NCBI GenBank assembly: GCA_040386235.1
Contig: JAZKGA010000001.1
Coordinates: 558,001 to 622,000 of the forward strand
Source: JAZKGA01 sp040386235
GTDB lineage: Bacteria; Pseudomonadota; Alphaproteobacteria; Micavibrionales; Micavibrionaceae
Length of the DNA stretch: 64,000 nucleotides
Direction: 5' to 3'
Both the position numbers and the translations under genes were made by a program. The notes under the pieces were generated by a model. The model had not been told where the DNA came from. It saw only the letters and a program-made list of their open reading frames with translations, and did no database searches. This document shows positions 61,196 through 64,000 of this stretch, in pieces. Numbering within the stretch: position 1 is the stretch's first letter; the number at the start of each line of letters is the position of its first letter.

Positions 61196-63499
61196 ATGCG
61201 AACAAGAATAACGAATAATCTATTTTGGATGTCGGCGCTGTTTATCATTGCGTCCTTGGCCTACGTCATCGCTTATACGTCCCAAATTCGCAATGAAGCC
61301 GTAAAGTACGGTAAATGGGTTGATCACTCTCGCGAAGTCCTGATAATCACCGAAAATATCGTCGGTACCTTTGAAAGCACGCTGGCTGAACAGCGCGGAT
61401 ACCTGTTGACCGCCGACAAGGATTTTGAGGCACGGTTCCAGGTGAAAAGTAAGGACCTTGTTACCGCGCTTAATAAGCTGTTGCTTTTGACAAAAGATAA
61501 CTTTGAACAATTGTCGCGCGTGCAGCAAATGCAGGATTTGGCCGTCACATATGGTCGCCTGTTAAACGAACGGTCACAGAAATATTCCCGGTTAAAGGGG
61601 GGCGGATCTGTCTTGCGGTTCAGTGCCGAGTATTATGCGGGTTTGCGTAAAACGCGGGCGGTCCATGACACGTTCATCAAAACCACGGATCAATTCCTGA
61701 ATACCGAACATCATATCCTGTCAGACCGACTGGGACGATTTAACGACCAGCGCCGTAAATTCAGCCGGCATTTTGTTATATCTTTGTTCGGTGCCTGTAT
61801 TCTGATTATCTTAAGTAACTGGGTGGTGTTGGCATCCCAACGGAAATGGCTTCTTGAACGCACCCGCTTCCAGAATATTGATGATCGTTACCGGATTGCG
61901 GTCCGGGCCACCAATGACGGGATTTTTGACTGGGATATTCCGGGAAAACGCATCTTTCTGTCTTCGCAGGTTTTCAAGATGTGCGGCTATGACTTAAAAG
62001 ACTACGAAGGGTCGTTAGCGGCTCTTATTATCTTTACCTGGGGCAAGAATCCTCTGGACCTGATCCATCCTGATGACATAGGCCGTTTTAAAAGCTGTTT
62101 GAAATTGTTCGAAAATGGCGAAGTCACGGAATATAACAATACCTTCCGCGTCAAACATGCCCATGGACATTGGGTTTGGATTCACGCGCGCGGCAGCGGG
62201 TTGTTCAACGAAGCAGATGGCGATCAGAAGCCCATCCGCTTGATTGGATCGCACACGGACATCACGGCGTCGAAACTGATGGAAGAACGCTTGCGCGCTG
62301 AAAAAGAAGCGGCAGATAATTCCAGTAAGATGAAGATGGAATTCCTGTCGCATATGAGTCATGAAATCCGCACGCCGCTGACGACCATTAACGGCGCGGC
62401 TGAGATATTGATGCGATCGGCGCACAATTTTGCTGAACGGGAACAGTCTATTATACGGACATTAAACGCCAGTACAGGTATGCTGCGCGAATTGATTAAC
62501 GATATTCTTGATTTTTCACGCATTGAGAACGGCGAATTTGGTCTAACCTGCGAACCGATGAGTATTCATAATTTATTCGAGCAGGTTATTATTATTTTGT
62601 CGGGCCAGGCCCAAGAAAAGAACCTGTCATTCCAAAGCCGTCACCATAATCTAAGCGACATTATTTTCGATGGCGATGAGGCGCGTATTCGCCAGATCCT
62701 GCTGAATCTGGCTGGGAACGCTATCAAATTTACCGATATAGGTGGCGTTACAATCGTGCCAAGTATCAAGCTGATGGACAACCTACAGGCGGAATATCAG
62801 CTGCATATTGACGTGATTGACACAGGTATTGGTATTTCCGAAAAAGATTTAACGCATATCTTTGATCGTTTTTATCAGGCCGACGGCACGATTTCGAAAA
62901 AGTACCAGGGCACGGGCCTGGGCCTTGCTATTTCCCGCGGCCTGGCGGAAGCCATGGGTGGCCGCATCGAGGCGATCAGCACGCCTGGAACCGGCAGTAC
63001 ATTCACTTTTGTGTTGCCGATCAGGATTCTGAATCCTGACGTTTTGCATGAGATAGACGCTGCGCTTGCGGCCCCGCTTGTCCAGACACCAATACCTGAA
63101 GACAATGTGCCGGTTAAAAAAGGCAGCCCACGCTTGCTGTTGGTCGAAGACTATGAAGGGAACGTCCTGGTCATTACCTGTATGCTGGAAGATATGGGAT
63201 ACAAATGCGATGTGGCGGGTAATGGCCAGCAAGCGGTCGAGAAGGCCGCGAAGGTGCGCTATGACGCGATATTAATGGATATCCAGATGCCTATCATGGA
63301 CGGGCTATCCGCTACGGTTCAGATACGTAAGGCTGAGGCGGCGAAGCGGAAGCGGGGTGTCCCGATTATCGGCATGACAGCCCATGCGACCCAAATGGAC
63401 AAGGAAAAATGCCTGGCGGCCGGCATGGATTCATATATCTCAAAGCCGATTGACCGACCGCGGTTTGAACAGATTATCAAAGAATTCGTCAGTAAATAA
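61196..63499 (+). CDS. Hybrid sensor histidine kinase (CHASE3-PAS-HisKA-HATPase-REC)
   Basis: 767 residues. Membrane helices near 10-28 and 193-213 flank a periplasmic CHASE3-like sensor (FESTLAEQRGYLLTADKDFE). Then a PAS domain (about 225-345), HisKA with phospho-His389 in SHMSHEIRTPLT, a HATPase (about 490-605) with IDTGIGISEKD and GTGLGLAISRGLAEAMGG, and a receiver with Asp695 in LMDIQMPIMDG. The phosphorelay would need a separate Hpt protein to reach another regulator. ATG 61196 is preferred to TTG 61175. It may signal to the response regulator at 55795. Confidence 0.92.
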   Translation: MRTRITNNLFWMSALFIIASLAYVIAYTSQIRNEAVKYGKWVDHSREVLIITENIVGTFESTLAEQRGYLLTADKDFEARFQVKSKDLVTALNKLLLLTKDNFEQLSRVQQMQDLAVTYGRLLNERSQKYSRLKGGGSVLRFSAEYYAGLRKTRAVHDTFIKTTDQFLNTEHHILSDRLGRFNDQRRKFSRHFVISLFGACILIILSNWVVLASQRKWLLERTRFQNIDDRYRIAVRATNDGIFDWDIPGKRIFLSSQVFKMCGYDLKDYEGSLAALIIFTWGKNPLDLIHPDDIGRFKSCLKLFENGEVTEYNNTFRVKHAHGHWVWIHARGSGLFNEADGDQKPIRLIGSHTDITASKLMEERLRAEKEAADNSSKMKMEFLSHMSHEIRTPLTTINGAAEILMRSAHNFAEREQSIIRTLNASTGMLRELINDILDFSRIENGEFGLTCEPMSIHNLFEQVIIILSGQAQEKNLSFQSRHHNLSDIIFDGDEARIRQILLNLAGNAIKFTDIGGVTIVPSIKLMDNLQAEYQLHIDVIDTGIGISEKDLTHIFDRFYQADGTISKKYQGTGLGLAISRGLAEAMGGRIEAISTPGTGSTFTFVLPIRILNPDVLHEIDAALAAPLVQTPIPEDNVPVKKGSPRLLLVEDYEGNVLVITCMLEDMGYKCDVAGNGQQAVEKAAKVRYDAILMDIQMPIMDGLSATVQIRKAEAAKRKRGVPIIGMTAHATQMDKEKCLAAGMDSYISKPIDRPRFEQIIKEFVSK

Positions 63500-63525
63500 G
63501 GAACCTTCCAGGCCCAGGCAGGGTT
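63500..63525 (+). promoter_or_regulatory. GGAAC-N17-GGTT promoter of the PH-domain gene
   Basis: GGAAC (63500-63504) directly follows the kinase stop and is 17 bases from GGTT (63522-63525), 31 bases before the next ATG. It is one mismatch from the EcfG consensus. Confidence 0.45.
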
Positions 63526-63555
63526 GGTGATAAGTTAACCACCAAAGGGACCTGT

Positions 63556-64000
63556 ATGCCATATATCCAGAAAATTCTGTCCAAGGATGAAAAAATCGTT
63601 GGTGTCACAAATGTTCACTGGATTTATTTGGTGCAGGGGGCCTTGTTCTTTTTTGTGATGCATTTGATCGGTACAGCCCTGCAATGGATTTATCAATACG
63701 GTGTGGGGACCCTTTTCTCTGGTGGTATTTCAGGCCGTACAGCGGTGATGCTGCTGCAGATCGAGAATTACTTTTTGTATCCTTTCTGGTTACTGGGGGC
63801 CAGTTATCTGATCCCGATGGTGATCAAATATCTGACCACAGAAATCGGTCTGACCGACAAACGCTTGATTGAAAAGAACGGCTGGATTTCTGTTCAGATA
63901 AGTGAATTCGATGTGAAAGAGATTTACGGTGCGACTGTCGATACAGGCATGCTGGGCCGTATTTTTGGCTATGGATTTGTGCAGCTGGATTGCCGTTTTA
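63556..64000 (+). CDS. Bacterial PH domain membrane protein, 3-prime truncated by the window
   Basis: 148 codons are present from ATG 63556 and the frame is open at the window end. The N-terminus (MPYIQKILSKDEKIVGVTNV) and two membrane helices lead into a bPH/YdbT-like domain with LTDKRLIEKNGWISVQISEF and KEIYGATVDTGMLGRIFGYG. Family function is unknown. The general-stress-like promoter upstream suggests membership in the same regulon. Confidence 0.82.
   Translation, partial: MPYIQKILSKDEKIVGVTNVHWIYLVQGALFFFVMHLIGTALQWIYQYGVGTLFSGGISGRTAVMLLQIENYFLYPFWLLGASYLIPMVIKYLTTEIGLTDKRLIEKNGWISVQISEFDVKEIYGATVDTGMLGRIFGYGFVQLDCRF

Overview
The window is a contiguous stretch of an alphaproteobacterial chromosome. 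GcrA, a TimA/Tim44-like protein, a mitofilin (Mic60) homologue in a hemC-hemD-mic60-hemY row, and the order rsh-acpS-lepB-rnc-era are all typical of that class. The mix of Rhodospirillales-like and predatory-lineage-like features would suit a Micavibrio-type organism, but nothing in the sequence fixes the genus. No tRNA, rRNA, CRISPR array, insertion sequence or prophage was seen. No gene-free stretch exceeds about 180 bases.

Layout. 1-6.4 kb: end of a probable rpoZ, then rsh, a DUF2062 gene, acpS, lepB, rnc and era in a tightly overlapped row, followed by gcrA behind a promoter rich in GANTC sites and carrying a perfect DnaA box. 6.4-16 kb: tsaD-gpsA-EVE on the minus strand, divergent from hemC-hemD-mic60-hemY; a rhomboid protease; an omega-transaminase. 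16-19.2 kb: an exported unknown, secB, timA, mltA. 19.3-24.7 kb: flagellar hook genes flgD-flgE-(unknown)-flgN-like-flgK-flgL. 24.7-29.5 kb: a CtlX-type amidinohydrolase, an EgtD-type methyltransferase with its HTH regulator, and an M3 peptidase. 29.5-36.5 kb: mnmC, a WecA-like transferase, an AMIN lipoprotein, DUF1223, rpmI-rplT, a HAD hydrolase, and pheS without an adjacent pheT. 37-48.9 kb: a surface-glycan cluster with a flippase, six GT4 glycosyltransferases, two methyltransferases, a UDP-xylose synthase and galE. 48.9-54.5 kb: a NodT-MFP-RND efflux operon.

54.5-64 kb is the most unusual part. Small envelope proteins (23-aa and 63-aa membrane peptides, a holin-like protein, a YqjD/DUF883 protein, a DUF1328 protein), an EF-hand protein, an OmpA-like protein and an LpxR-like lipid A deacylase lie around an OmpR-type response regulator, an ECF sigma factor, a miniature anti-sigma-like protein and a hybrid histidine kinase. 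Two promoter regions 3.8 kb apart share the same four-box, 11-bp-phased repeat (GTTACA-N5-GAAACA-N15-GAAACA-N5-GAAA). Three other promoter regions carry GGAAC-N16/17-NGTT, which resembles the alphaproteobacterial general-stress (EcfG) promoter. I read this as a self-contained envelope-stress regulon with two layers of control; that reading is inference.
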